DNA of 64,000 nucleotides. It comes from Hamiltosporidium tvaerminnensis. Its lineage: Eukaryota; Microsporidia; Dubosqiidae. The notes beneath the pieces were generated by a model that was given only the letters and a program-made list of their open reading frames with translations, searched no databases and was not told the origin of the DNA. The stretch is taken from assembly GCA_022605425.2 (NCBI GenBank), contig CM061247.1, forward strand, positions 607,501-671,500, in the 5' to 3' direction. This document shows positions 22,401 to 32,513 of this stretch, piece after piece (positions within the stretch are counted from its first letter, which is position 1; every line of letters starts with the position of its first letter). Position numbers and translations under genes: made by a program.

Positions 22401-23538
22401 TATTATATAAAATATTTAGAATATAAGGCAAGAATCTACAAATATCTACAAAATTGAATTCACGGATTGATATGTAATCTTTTTCTGGTATCTTGGAATC
22501 AGAGTATAAAAAATTCAATATTATAAAAAACTTTGTAAAAAGTAATTTATATTTTTCACTACGTAATCTATAAGGGAATCGTTGATATTTTTCAAGAATT
22601 TCTTTTATAAGCTTTTGGTTTGAAATCAAATTCTCTTGGTTGTATTTACATTTTGATATTAATAAAACGTTTTCTGCAAGTATTTGTAAACTAGCTAATA
22701 CAGTGTCGTTGAAGGTTGCTATTAAAAAATTTTGCATACAGAATAATAATAACTCAAGTTTATATGTGTAATAAAATTTTGCCGTAAGAATGTTTGCTAA
22801 AATTTCGATTGAAAGAAGCTTTTGAAAATCTGTTTTTTCATAATATAGATATCTTAAAATTTGTAGATTACACACTGAAAATTCCTTAAAATTTTTATGC
22901 ACTTCATAAATGTTTATTGGTGTTTTATTTGATTTCAAACAATCTTTGATTGCTTTTTTAAAAGTTTCAAGGTTTTGATTTTCGTTAAACGAAAAAATGA
23001 TGCGATTTTCCTTTAATTCTTTCTGGTGATTCATTTGAATATCTTTTTCCAAATAAAAACTAAAATTTTGTGAATTGAAATATTTGATCGAAATTTCATT
23101 GAAAAAATCAGAAAAACCATTACAATATTCGTTATGGAATAGAAAAGAATTATAAGCTATATCGAGGTCGTATGAATTTAGATAATCCGAATGTAAATTG
23201 TCTATTATATATAACTCGTGATTAAATGTATTTTTCATGATATAAATCAAAAATTTAAAAATAAATAAGACTTTTTTCTTTATAGCTCCGTTAAATTGTT
23301 TTATTTGGATGTTATTAGAAAAGTGTTGAATTCTATATCCAGACAAAGTTTTTTCGTATTTATCCAATACGATATTCCATTTTAGTATACAAATTTTACC
23401 AATTTTTGATATAGAAAACGGATCATCTGATGTCATAAAGATGTCCGATATATCTTCTTTTAGACATAAGCTTGCAATTAAAATACTCATTTTTTGATTT
23501 CTTGTTTTATTAGACGTAGAAGTGAGTATTGTTTCCAT
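16444..23538 (-). CDS. giant HECT-domain E3 ubiquitin ligase
   Basis: A 2364-residue protein from the ATG at 23538, chosen because CCC abuts it. The frame stays open about 150 bases further upstream but has no other ATG. The last ~340 residues form a HECT domain, which takes ubiquitin from an E2 onto its Cys and then onto substrates. An N-lobe element EYGEGIGPLYEFF is followed in the C-lobe by TKYSGVYYSEHPTIIWFWNLL and LPTGGFKSYKF. The catalytic Cys2333 is in LPSASTCFNLLNLPLY. The GxGxGP..EF form recalls the Ufd4/TRIP12 type more than Tom1/HUWE1, but the length is nearer Tom1. The ~2000 N-terminal residues look like an uninterrupted helical solenoid. I see no WWE, UBA or RING motif. The C-terminus is GSS instead of a bulky hydrophobic residue. 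Confidence 0.9.
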   Translation of the reverse strand: METILTSTSNKTRNQKMSILIASLCLKEDISDIFMTSDDPFSISKIGKICILKWNIVLDKYEKTLSGYRIQHFSNNIQIKQFNGAIKKKVLFIFKFLIYIMKNTFNHELYIIDNLHSDYLNSYDLDIAYNSFLFHNEYCNGFSDFFNEISIKYFNSQNFSFYLEKDIQMNHQKELKENRIIFSFNENQNLETFKKAIKDCLKSNKTPINIYEVHKNFKEFSVCNLQILRYLYYEKTDFQKLLSIEILANILTAKFYYTYKLELLLFCMQNFLIATFNDTVLASLQILAENVLLISKCKYNQENLISNQKLIKEILEKYQRFPYRLRSEKYKLLFTKFFIILNFLYSDSKIPEKDYISIREFNFVDICRFLPYILNILYNNAFFITFVDNIFLKSNTEHLVNSLFDLIDLESTNKSIPFENVVQTELYCDFKSRLTWLFRLYRKVIIHISDSELYDEHERLISLFLKKACFIVKNFYRYDFTFVDFINKNIIKILTKMNAKNVSEFEVTTLEILFDYCIRKRMCFTVTACKNVLYLGILITSSRFYNNFPCFIQELLDLYLKSLEFSIFLNIFPRISTCIQSNAVNFLKYHREFIINFDQIIDNLSLKEACENTELNVYVNLIKHCRKSLQTIETHIFFLKKNDKNTLKRLFYDEFRLFFYLKFIYNILWLKNIVLKAEIKYNLHRLINIPKNCYKKENIHLFKFINRLALCKINPMFSFSLYMTETTTYDISEFQTQILNACYTHNINMLSTHEFLFEMMMGLEYISTDLYYVFSHTDITSKFNLVKKHIELVSLIYEKIVSIYTPKWIQYNSLEVTVNDLLSHYDTIYSSEKNFIESLKEHIYVLIYQNIMFLEQMPFIMHSNNPTEYISYIDLLHKISLFTTDYDPNILFIYYKYIKCLSIEIFELKLDNLIYLLKFYTQQLNKIPRKSPLEFYTDNNIVYLIILKFLMNMNNLKTDLIDFNLPKILNLMIENVCLFSEYYSHIFLQHIPLLKNIEKSISKLHMFIKISDLILLIENQLMNPNSQAQALEITESRYLYFFLIGCFENFYYLDFFIEAQKKFDYFFLFIFNQVNRITNPKKHFYKKPNSVLEYLKILKTNINTNIENNKNMIYNKESLLFSDIVNVSNDPKEVLLYLISLIRLANYSKQISKIDIYHYFKTEIGFKYCESIIGNVLNTKNQILEYAYTCLRNLFEDEFYLISSFAYVLDSYTKLPKNIFEYFNQKMVYKSEVCINYDNFSSLITEDDMKLKIEILQDMIMIIAQEQHSYRIITLQFLSEIISTFPSLLHFIEKETIDEFLNNFISNKIFDDFISLNNSFRWSLDFRYGYFITVTLYRGDLCYVEYVIEKICVLAKIKDFDYSYNLFSLIYKILLSEICCCKYIQYLNTINHDFYDENCRFNFEKRKKEIYHIFLSNGILETLVNKFEQNLCSSSHIIMLHNCLLKLLNIFLSCINCGNIKFLEKYLMSSIFQCYLPSLYNIFCHISFSLINDFNIYEISFLENSDSLEYINISRNELTNLKNIDFGYIMKYHIGIGDFSDYKKIIFSNSEIDSKIVNFYAENINDIKTVIGISIWKNSDEQIYDNLKNKLKRYNLSEDVHEMIYSRLILSEERADFRKFDKKKIEWVFKYEDFIREKYVSKICKKASLDEKNKDGCLSTYTSSNLDVKTVCNKLLCDLYILPVKECAFELIEIIKNLILLDVNKTFDEDFLKYYCTQVSRLNSRTQDSYFNENPLKFVCDKMQSYSDDSVLELLLFESLYLHVNTDRLPIDSIKLKNAQDSLTSNASKSKNVSQNILYQILCNQKKIIDSHLTLFNIYLYYCDKIGFLLLKGYFAEDETILRAKSIFCKYDRFLNSFDLASIPFKQNDIDYIYKSLEYIATSPLFIFFRDFNSYKNETIVFLFKKYLEIIAKCCQVYSYVRNRIPNDIDLIEYTNKFIFHDFMSFIFGISNKIYFPNSEQIYDLISFYLKVKTIFHDNFDLLSSFKYISLETKIMFLTRPTYFSDSVAYSAFYLLINPKNIIESTINFFETKSTEEILCENWMAKFTTEYGEGIGPLYEFFLLYSKAINENIYFMPFRTNDPVSIFALSDTEEHNKIQKIYYYTGIIMAKSIIMNSVMGLEFIESFYLFLAQEKFCIEDFKNIDREFYENYVSLRDVEDVDSLDLDFTVLAAVNGELKMFCLSEDGYSKRLTKENVEDYIQKNTEFKIYKGMKDYLDKLKEGFNLIFPNTLHNFFSYDDLKIMVEDKKELNITEWKSNTKYSGVYYSEHPTIIWFWNLLTGFDDSERHKVLKFITGLDKLPTGGFKSYKFIENPFTIVPIFSKDSLPSASTCFNLLNLPLYDNEDSLKEKMRTAITVDYYGSS

Positions 23539-23541
23539 GGG
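23539..23541 (-). promoter_or_regulatory. CCC motif abutting HECT start
   Basis: On the minus strand CCC directly precedes ATG 23538. It favours that codon over any alternative start, although the frame continues open upstream. Confidence 0.45.
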
Positions 23542-23664
23542 TGTGTAATTTGCACTTTTTTTCTTTTTCTTCTTTAATTTATTCCATTTAGGAATATGAT
23601 ATTCAATTTTTTTTACGAATTTCTTATAAATAATTTGCCATTTTGAGTTCGAGGATATATTCAA

Positions 23665-24447
23665 AAACTTTTTGATAAATATTCTCGATGTTAAGGATGA
23701 TTTATTATTTCATACTTATGCCAGTCGGGTTTTCTACTATTAATAGTCGAATATATTCAAAATCCACTACTTATTCCAATTTTTTTGTACTTTTCTGATA
23801 AAGACCATTTAGAATCATCAAAACTATGCCGTCGATTTACTGTAAACGTCTAAATTAAAATGACAAAAAAAAATGAACATAATTTACAAATTAAGTAAAA
23901 TTAAAATAATTTCAGAATTTCAGAATAAATTGATATAGGTTTATGGGAAATTTTTAGATACAAGGTATAAATGTGAATTAATTGTGAAATACAATTCATC
24001 AATCTTTTTCCCACAATAATTTGTATTTTGATTAGTAATTAAATGCAATTTTTTTAAGTTACTTATTTTCATGCATTTTTTTTAAAGATTCAAAATAATC
24101 CTATATTTTTAGAACAAAATATATAAAATTTGTTTACACTTTACTCCCAAAAGAAATAGTGACACTTTTTAGTCTCGATTTATTTTTTAAAAACATTTTT
24201 TGTTTTTAAAATTTTAAAAGCCAATATTTCTAATGATAAATGAAGGCATAAATGTATAATATAACTTAATTTAAGATTCACTTAAAAAGTTTTTTTTCGG
24301 TTAACCGAAAGTATGGTATTGGTTCAAACATGTAAAAGATATATTTAACAAAAAAGTAATTTTGTTTGATTCTTCGATGAGGTCCGAAAGGGAAAAAACC
24401 AAATATGTATACCCTTAAATAACTAATTTAAAATCAATGACTTACCC
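23665..24447. other. intergenic, no gene seen
   Basis: AT-rich spacer upstream of the HECT gene. No ORF or repeat match. Confidence 0.5.
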
Positions 24448-25172
24448 TTATCAAAAAATACCCCATATTTTTAAAAAACAGTAGCGAGTGTTAGATTGTT
24501 TTAATGAGATTAAAACAATTCTAGATTGAACATAAACAACTGCTTCATCAACACTCCATCGGTATCCCCTACAATACCTACACCTCAAAGCCTTTCATCT
24601 CTAGGGGTATAGAACATGATTAGTTCACGGGTTAGTTGTTAGGAGTTTGCTAATCTCAGTGGCATAGAATGTGATCAAAGATCGGAACCCATCTTAGTCT
24701 CTCCCAAGAATATATGGTATTCCCACCTATTCTACACTTTACGACCCAATAAAATTCTTCCTAAGATATATCTCGGTGAGTTAAATAAGGTCCACATAAA
24801 CAGTTTAATGTTTTACCAAACGGTATAACCTGCTATATAGCTTTCCTGGTTCCTTGCTAAGTATACTTTCCCGCCTCTTAATGCACTTAGTCATACAAAA
24901 CGAGCGAACAAGGCTAGGTTTTCATGCTTTTGCATGTTAATCACCACAATTTCAGCTGTTGTGTTAAATTTAGTTACATAAAAAACCAAAAAAAATTGTA
25001 GAAAAGGTTTGCCATTTCATAGCCTTTCCCCTTCCCATACAAACTCAAATAATACAACCGAAAATCTAGTGCGATTTCATTCCAACCAAAAATTTAAACA
25101 ACGATAATCACATCGATTTCAAATACTCATTTCCAAGTATATGGTTCATTATTAGGTTATCTAGCCACCACC
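24448..25172 (-). repeat. family A dispersed repeat, copy 4
   Basis: Full-length but diverged copy in reverse orientation. It retains the GGTCCACAT, CTAAGATATATCTC and ACACTCCATCGGTATCCCCT blocks. Its presumed 5' end faces the dead retrotransposon that follows. Confidence 0.75.
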
Positions 25173-25229
25173 AGTAATATAAAATAAATTTTTTAAATTC
25201 TATATTATACAGTTTTTTCTCTAGTTTCG

Positions 25230-27595
25230 AGTTTGTAAGTATCGTAAATTAGCTTCCAAATCGGAAAGCTTCTGTAATAGACGATGTTTATGATTGTTAA
25301 TCAAGAAACTAACCACTCTTCTCAATTAAATTCATCTTTTACGAAGGTTATATGTTTAGAAGGTGTACTTCATGCTGATTGGTTTTAATACGGGTTTACG
25401 TATTTTATACCGATAGGAATACCGCGAAGATGCCCTAACTATAGGCTAATCATCTTGTACACTCAGCCACTATCAGTTAATGACAAAATGTCTAAAAAAA
25501 CACTTCAGGTTTAACTATACGGAGGGTTGCCCGAGAAACCCAATTGCAGCGGTAAGAGGTGTACAGGTAGCAAAAAAACTCGCCCTATTTAATTTTAAGG
25601 CGTATAAGAAGCACGGAAAAGAACAAAAGACAACGTAGATTGATGCAAGAAAAGATTATAACCCAATAGCTCATGTACATTTGAATAATGCACCAAATAC
25701 CTTTATTTAACGAATTAGAACAAGCAATTTAGCCAAGTAACAATATCAAAATGGGAATAAAATATTTCTGTACGGCGCAAAAAAATATGGGCAAGAATCT
25801 TGAGAAAGATGTTTTGCAAAGAGATAGTTTTTCATCTTTGCTTTTTGTGATTATATAAATTCATTGAGCCGCAAACTCAAAGAAAAATACATATTGATGT
25901 AGGCTCTCAACTCCAATCATCGCTTGTTCATTAATGATCTTAAGTTTCGTGCAATTTACAGCTTAACGCTAAGATACATCACAGGCGAGACTAGAGAATT
26001 TTAAAAGCAATTGGATTTGAGATAAACGAATAGAAGTCAGCCAGGAATGATACATTTTGCAAAGAGGTCGCTAATTTTCTAGAAGATGTTGGTTTTTACG
26101 ATTTTTTAAGATTTTTTGAGATAGAAGAAGGGTTCAGACACTTAAGTTATTCGAAGAAGTAAGAAGCAAACACATATCAAGAAGTGAAAAGGTTTGTCAC
26201 TCCAAATTAATCGCAAAAAAATATTTTCTGTAATAAATATACCTGCGATATCATTGAAAATCAGCACATAGAAGTACTTTGACTTGAACGAGCTGACTTC
26301 TATAAGTTTATACTGCAGGGCTTGTTAATAATAAGGTACATATTTGCTCAGAATGTAATGGCTCTGTTTTTTTTACTAGAACAAAACATGGAGGAGATTT
26401 AAGAGGTGTTGAGTTGCAAAGCAAACATATGGTTCTTCAGCTCTTGAATTTTTTGAGAAAGGGTAAGAAATATCGACTAGGCGAGACGCAATTAAAGGTG
26501 AAATATTAATGAAGCTGATCTTACACTTATAAAAAGCGTTTATAAAATGAATTATAGGTTGAAGTAAGTTACTAAGAAGAGTTTAGAAAAAAGACAACTT
26601 GTAAAATCATATAACGAATTAGAATCACTGAAACTTCTTTGTAAGCTATATAATGCAAGAAAAAATGGGCTTTTATGTGTGATTGGCTCTTTAAGATGGC
26701 TGAATAAAGGGAATATAAGGCCACGTAATGAAGCGGTGTTCTGCTATATTTAGGTTAGAAATGTATTCCAAGGAGAAGATGGTGTGTCTCAACACTGCGG
26801 ACGGTCTGGTAAAATCATAGATTATCAAGCGACTAGATGGACCAAATCTCTAGGTCATGCATTACCAGATGGTAAAATGAACCAGTTAGAAACCAGCACC
26901 TTCCACTTCTAAAAAAAAAAAATTAGGTCTTTAAAACGAATTTGGGGTCCCTCGGTCGGAAAATTTCTTGATAATGAGGATTCAGATATAATAGTGTACA
27001 CCAGGATAAAACCTGATGTCAAAATTTAAATAATAGGCCAGATATATTCATTCCAAAGAAAAGACAGAATAATATAACCCTTAGTGAATAATGAATATTC
27101 TCCCAACTCAATACAAATAAGTTAAACTAGAACTTAGGAAGTTTGGGCTACTAGCGAATGAGTTGGCTTTTTTAAAACCTTCGTTTGATGTAGTCTATGT
27201 ATGCGATGACTTGAGATGGTATAGAGACAAAATATCATAATTAACACCCAAACAAGCCACTAATACCTCATAATGTAGCGACATACCTCCAGTCGATAGT
27301 ACTTAACAAGACAGTTGAAAAAAATTCTATTGATCGACGAAGAGGAGTTGCGTTGAACTCCAGGCCCAAGAGAACTGGGAAAAGGCGTCAATGGGGCTAC
27401 CAAAGAGCGCATATATATGAGAAACCAACATCATTTTAAAACAAGCGAGTAGAAACAAAGAAGATCTTAAACATTTAAAAACAAAAAGCATTACACTTCT
27501 TATTTCTGAAGGAGAAACCAGGTTAGCGGAAACGACGATAAACATACGTGAAGAGTCGGTAGGGGCAAAGGAGATAGAATAAAATAAATGAAAAT
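25230..27595 (+). mobile_element. dead R2-like retrotransposon with RT domain
   Basis: This is the only copy in the window that retains the reverse transcriptase. Decayed RT landmarks in order are: NYR at 25437; the motif with SCTLSHYQL from 25450; VRGVQ at 25552-25566; the catalytic IDARK motif with Asp at 25642-25644, preceded by a TAG stop at 25636-25638 where Trp is expected; and FIND at 25927-25938, where the catalytic pair DD reads ND. The CCHC knuckle follows near 26780-26840, with Trp in place of its last Cys. A degraded endonuclease region and a 3' tail end near 27595. Many stops and frameshifts show it is an old fossil. The 5' limit is approximate. Confidence 0.8.
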
Positions 27596-27898
27596 GATAA
27601 AAAAAATAGGTTACATTGAATTTTATCAAAAAAAATACGTTTAAAATGATCATATTTTATTATAATTCTCGGAGTTCGGCACAAAATAATAAATTTGACG
27701 CCAGAACAGTCGTTTTCTGCCGAAAAAAAGCACAAATGCGATTTTTTTAAAACCCTGTTTGATTAAACAGAGAATTTGCTAAATTTTACTTTTGACCAAG
27801 GTAAAATTCAGCAGGTTGGGGGAGGGTAGAATACTGATGTTTCAGTATAAATACGGCATATTTTGAATGTAAATAATATTTTAATTTCTTGATTTTTC
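27596..27898. other. spacer between retroelement copies
   Basis: Roughly 300 bases between the dead LINE and a family A copy. It includes an imperfect inverted repeat, GCTAAATTTTAC ... GTAAAATTCAGC, near 27778-27812. No gene seen. Confidence 0.45.
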
Positions 27899-28614
27899 GA
27901 GGGGGGGATAAGCACATAAAAAACTTTCCGCGGCAAGAAGTATGTGTGATTGGTATGAAGATCATTTTTATGATTTTAGGCTAAATGAAATCATACTGGA
28001 TTTTCAGTTGCATTATTGAGTTTGTATGAAAGAGACAAAATCTATGTAATGGCGAAACCTTTTCTACAAATTTATTTTATAGTTTTTTATGTAACTATAT
28101 CGCAGACAACAACTGAACTTATAGGTAATTAAAATGTAAGAGCATGAAAACCTAGCCTTTCTCATTCAAGTTAGAACTCTTAGCGCCTGAGAGAGACAAA
28201 AACAAAACCCTTTCCAAAGCTAGGAATGCCAAGTAGCAGGTTGTATCTGAAGATATGGCATTGTTTTGTCTAAAGGCCTCAACGCAAGTCGCCAATATAT
28301 TTCTTAGCAAGAATTTTTTTGGATTCAAAAATTGTAGAGTAAGTGGTAATGCTGCATATTTACAAAAGAGCCCAGGGTAGTTGACTTATGATCTTATTCC
28401 ATGCAATAGACATTAACGCATCGTGGGTAACTTTCTCGCCTATTGATTAGATTATAAACACCTTTCAGATAAAATTGTTTTTGATTTATGTATTGTACAT
28501 ATAGTGATGGAATTTTAGTGGAGCAGTTCTTTAAATTAAACCTATAATTGGTCATGTTATAAAAAAATATAACTCTTGTCACTGTTTTACAAATTTTAGA
28601 TATTTTTTGAATAA
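27899..28614 (+). repeat. family A dispersed repeat, copy 5
   Basis: Full-length copy in forward orientation, ending in GATATTTTTTGAATAAA. With copy 4 it forms an inverted pair enclosing the dead retrotransposon. Both presumed 5' ends point inward. Confidence 0.8.
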
Positions 28615-29346
28615 AAAATTCTAAACTTGTCTAAATACTTAGATTCTATAAATAACACTTTAGAGGATTATTTTTAGGGTTTTTAAATACGATTGGTGCG
28701 TATATAACCTCATATACATCTTTAAGATATTATATTTATATTGCCTTAATTTATATCGGATTTTATAAAATATACTCGAATAATAGTTTCTTTAATATGA
28801 CTCATTATTTTTAAATTATTTTTTTGCTGAATAAAGATTTATCTTTATTTCCTTGGATTCTAATATTATATTCATGCAAAATATGTTATTTAATTAAGAT
28901 TTATCTGTACTGCGATGTTTCTTTGAAGCTGTTATATAAAATACGAGAATCTATTTTGAATGCAAAAGCCAAACCAGTTAATATATTATATGACACACAT
29001 ATAAATTATTTGAAAATATCGCTTCTTGATAAAAATGCACATTTTACTACAAAAACTTAGGATTCTTAATACGAAAATGTAAAAATTTATTTTCTAATTT
29101 CGTGTAATCGAAAAAATAGACATTTGCATTTTATGTCATTGCAATCATGTCTTTATTTAAAATATGATAAATTCATTTCTTTAAATAAAAGAATTATATA
29201 ATTGATATTTGATAGTAGCTGATCATATTTATACAAAATAAATTTATATTTAAGTTTAAATTTAATTCAAAGAAAATTGCAATTACCGGCTGCTTAATAA
29301 CAAAATTATTATTACAAAGAAATAAAGGAAAAATAGAGGATTAATA
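28615..29346. other. intergenic, no gene seen
   Basis: AT-rich spacer downstream of both the repeat and the Tom70 gene. The only open frame begins at a TTG and has no features. Confidence 0.5.
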
Positions 29347-30807
29347 TTATTCGGAGTTTAATTCGGGATATAATGCACTGATTCTCTCTTCGATTTGCAT
29401 CAAAAGCAAATTTTGTTTAATTTCATAAATTTCCTCAAAACTGGTTGCAATATTTAATGCATTTTCAAACCATGACCTACATTTTTTGTCATAAACCATG
29501 AGAAGAGACTTGGCATATAAAATATACGATTTACAAAAAGTTGAATCAACTTCAATCGCCTTTAAATAATTTTGCATAGCCAGTTCATTTTTTGATGAAA
29601 CCTCATGCAAAAGTCCCATATAAATATAAGGCCTTGGATCATCTGAAAATCTTTTTATCATTTCCTTAACCAATTCTATTGCAGAGTTATAATCGGAAAA
29701 TTGTAAATATACATCACAAACAACAGACATCAGATCTACCTTATCAAAAAATTCATTCCTACATTTTTCAAGTAGTTTATATACCATTTCACCCGTAGAT
29801 TCATTCGACATTAAATTATATATTTTCACCAAAAAAATAAAATGATAATTTGAATCAATCAATTCCGCCTTTTCAAGCATTTCATTGGATTTTCCAAAAT
29901 CTTTAATTTTTGTAAAAATTAAAGCAGCATAACACAAAATAAATACATCATTACATTCATTACTAATAATTTCATCCAAAATATTGCTATATTTATATTC
30001 AGGATCCTCTGAATTAATATATTCTAACATTATTACTGAATATAAAAAATTATTCTGACTAAAATATTCCTTTGCTTGTTCAATATTCCCCCTACAAAAC
30101 TCAATACCACCCTTAACAAACATTATGAGTTCTGTATTTCCCTCAAATACAATCAGTTCTTTATATTCTTTTGAATCCAATAATTTCATAATTAAATTAT
30201 CCTTTTCATCAGAAACAAAATTTTCCAAATTTTTAATTTTAGAAAAAAAATCATTTAATACCGTAAAAGGTAAAAAATCTCTTTTAATTTTTAAATATTC
30301 AATCGTTTCAATTCTAGTCTTTTCATTTAAAAGAGAATTTGCTATACTTTTTGATTTATCAGAATTTTTATCATTTCTATATTTTGAGACCACAGAAAGA
30401 ACAAAAGAATAGAAAAGTGCATCATCTGTATTATTAAGCTTAATATTGGTCTCCATATAAATTCTTAGTGCTTTTAAATTTTTATTATCAATTCTAAGCG
30501 TTTTCGATGAAAATATTAGTGAATTTTTATAATCCTGTAGGAGAAAATAACAAGTCGATATATTATTATAAATAAAAACTCTTTCTATATTGTCTTCTTC
30601 CAATAAAGATTCTGCTTCAAGATACAGTTGAAGTGCCTCTTCTATTTTATTATGTTTAAATAGCATATTTCCCTCCTGTTTTAAACCCGAAGATCTTTCT
30701 ATATTTCTTTGTTTTCTTCTCTGTTTGATTTTATTATAAAAAATAAAAGAAGTACCGACCAAAGCAATACCAGCTGTAATTATTGCGCCAATAGATTTTT
30801 TAGACAT
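29347..30807 (-). CDS. TOM70: Tom70-like outer-membrane import receptor
   Basis: A 486-residue protein. The N-terminus SKKSIGAIITAGIALVGTSFIFYNKIKQRRKQRN is a signal-anchor: a hydrophobic stretch at residues 6-24 followed by a basic cluster, giving an N-in/C-cytosol topology. Tetratricopeptide repeats follow. A clear chaperone-clamp-like first unit is at about 40-75 (GNMLFKHNKIEEALQLYLEA), a second at 78-112, and more in the C-terminal half (YNSAIELVKEMIKRF, then ELAMQNYLKAIEVDST). The layout matches Tom70, which receives carrier-type precursors from Hsp70/Hsp90 at the outer membrane. In microsporidia the organelle would be the mitosome. It is shorter than yeast Tom70 (617 residues). CCC sits eight bases or so upstream of the start. 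Confidence 0.85.
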   Translation of the reverse strand: MSKKSIGAIITAGIALVGTSFIFYNKIKQRRKQRNIERSSGLKQEGNMLFKHNKIEEALQLYLEAESLLEEDNIERVFIYNNISTCYFLLQDYKNSLIFSSKTLRIDNKNLKALRIYMETNIKLNNTDDALFYSFVLSVVSKYRNDKNSDKSKSIANSLLNEKTRIETIEYLKIKRDFLPFTVLNDFFSKIKNLENFVSDEKDNLIMKLLDSKEYKELIVFEGNTELIMFVKGGIEFCRGNIEQAKEYFSQNNFLYSVIMLEYINSEDPEYKYSNILDEIISNECNDVFILCYAALIFTKIKDFGKSNEMLEKAELIDSNYHFIFLVKIYNLMSNESTGEMVYKLLEKCRNEFFDKVDLMSVVCDVYLQFSDYNSAIELVKEMIKRFSDDPRPYIYMGLLHEVSSKNELAMQNYLKAIEVDSTFCKSYILYAKSLLMVYDKKCRSWFENALNIATSFEEIYEIKQNLLLMQIEERISALYPELNSE

Positions 30808-31299
30808 TCCAAGGGTTTATATATTGTCCGTTAATTTTATTGGAAAAATGTAAATATTTTTCAACAAAAAAAAATTCTCAGAAATATTCATTAGATTTAT
30901 TTAAAGAATTCTCATTTATTTATAGCTGTTATACTCTGCCAAAGAACTAAAAATGAATTTGTATTTGAATATAATTTATTCCTTTATGAATACTAAATAA
31001 GTAAATACAAAAAAAACCAAAATAAATTATTCTTAGATATAATTTATTTATCTAAGAATATAAAGCAGCAATAAACCAAAATAAATCATAAAACTGATTT
31101 ATTTCTTAAAATATATTAATTAAATTATTTATGCAAAATTACAAATATTTTTTTATTCTGAAAGTACATTTTAAAATCTCTAATAAGTTAAAAGAAAATA
31201 AATTTTCATAACATTTGCCATAAATTCCGATACAAATTTTACAAACAGTTTATTTATTAAACCAATATTTCTTTTAGTATTTTAAAAATAATTTCTTAT
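30808..31299. other. divergent intergenic region with hairpin
   Basis: Shared upstream region of Tom70 (minus) and Rad52 (plus). It holds a perfect 12-base inverted repeat (TATTCTTAGATA at 31028-31039 and its complement at 31049-31060, 9-base loop). No gene. Confidence 0.6.
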
Positions 31300-31500
31300 T
31301 CGACTAATACTTTCATCTGATCATTTTAATTAACACCTTTCCGCTTATTAGTATTATTCTAATAAAAAAAGCGGATTTATCTAACTAAGACTTTCACTTG
31401 ATCATTTTAATTTACAATTACTATTGTTTTTATAATAAAAAGCGGATTTATCTAACTAAAACTTTCATCTGATCATTTTAATTTACAACTTTACTTTTTT
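31300..31500. repeat. ~71-81-base direct repeats upstream of Rad52
   Basis: Three imperfect units, each with an ACTTTCATCTGATCATTTTAA core (starts of TTTCAYYTGA at 31311, 31392, 31463). Two of them also carry AGCGGATTTATCTAACTAA. They end about 60 bases before the Rad52 start, so they lie in its likely promoter region. Confidence 0.75.
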
Positions 31501-31558
31501 TATTTCAAAATACAAATTTTTTAAAAATAATTTAATATCCGATAAGGGTGTTATCAAC

Positions 31559-32170
31559 ATGAAAAAAGAGAAAAATAACGATTCGTCAATATCATTATCA
31601 AGAAGAAACAAGATATCAAAAGAACTTGAAAAACGACTTGGCCCAGAATTTATAAGTTATAGACCAGGTTTTGGTGGATCAAAAGTGGCATATATAGAAG
31701 GATGGACAGCAATAGCACTAGCGAACAAAATATTTGGGTATGACGGATGGTCATCAGAAATAAAAAACATGAATATCGATTATATGGACGTAGAAAACAA
31801 AAAAGTAAGTATCGGTGTCTCCTGTGTAATAAGAATTACATTACAAAATGGAAATTACAAAGAAGATGTTGGATTTGGCAGTTCAGAAAACCAAAGATTT
31901 AAAAGTGAAGCGTACCAAAAAGCCAAAAAAGAAGCGGCCACAGATGCACTAAAAAGAGCCTTAAGACAGTTTGGAAACTGTCTTGGTAATTGCTGCTATG
32001 ATAAAGAATTCCTCAAAGACATACAAAAAATCACCAAACAAGAAAATCATAAAATTGATACCAACAATCTCTTCAGAAGATATGAATTCTTTAAATATGA
32101 AGGTCTTAATACTAAAGAAAACTCAAGTGATATGTCATTTGAAATGGGTAATCTTGATTCTAATATTTAA
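31559..32170 (+). CDS. RAD52: Rad52 strand-annealing protein
   Basis: A 203-residue protein. Residues about 20-150 form the Rad52 N-terminal ring-forming domain: RPGFGGSKVAYIEGWTAIAL, then FGYDGWSSEI, then the DALKRALRQFGNCLGN motif with its basic and hydrophobic DNA-binding positions. It anneals complementary single strands and, in yeast, loads Rad51 during homologous recombination. The C-terminal Rad51/RPA-binding half of yeast Rad52 (471 residues) is absent. This is a minimal form, with only about 50 polar residues after the domain. GGG lies at 31546-31548 ahead of the ATG, the GGG version of the start motif. Confidence 0.95.
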   Translation: MKKEKNNDSSISLSRRNKISKELEKRLGPEFISYRPGFGGSKVAYIEGWTAIALANKIFGYDGWSSEIKNMNIDYMDVENKKVSIGVSCVIRITLQNGNYKEDVGFGSSENQRFKSEAYQKAKKEAATDALKRALRQFGNCLGNCCYDKEFLKDIQKITKQENHKIDTNNLFRRYEFFKYEGLNTKENSSDMSFEMGNLDSNI

Positions 32171-32301
32171 GATTGAAAGTATGTATTACTGTTTATTTAT
32201 AATTTATTTACAATTAGATTTACAAATTTCTAATTTAATTTTAAGTAAATAAAATAATTTATATTAAATACTTAGTTATAGTTATACAGCAAATATTAAA
32301 G

Positions 32302-32363
32302 ATAATTTTAATTAAAAAAAATAAATTATAAAAAATAATTTTAAATAAAAAAAATAAAAATTT

Positions 32364-32429
<66 letters not shown>

Positions 32430-32439
32430 AAAAAAAAAA

Positions 32440-32513
<74 letters not shown>

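Noticed and set aside
27327-27735. Minus-strand open frames
   Set aside because: Antisense to the dead retrotransposon tail and its flank; no features.
28824-29060. 78-codon frame
   Set aside because: Starts at TTG, no motif, AT-rich spacer.
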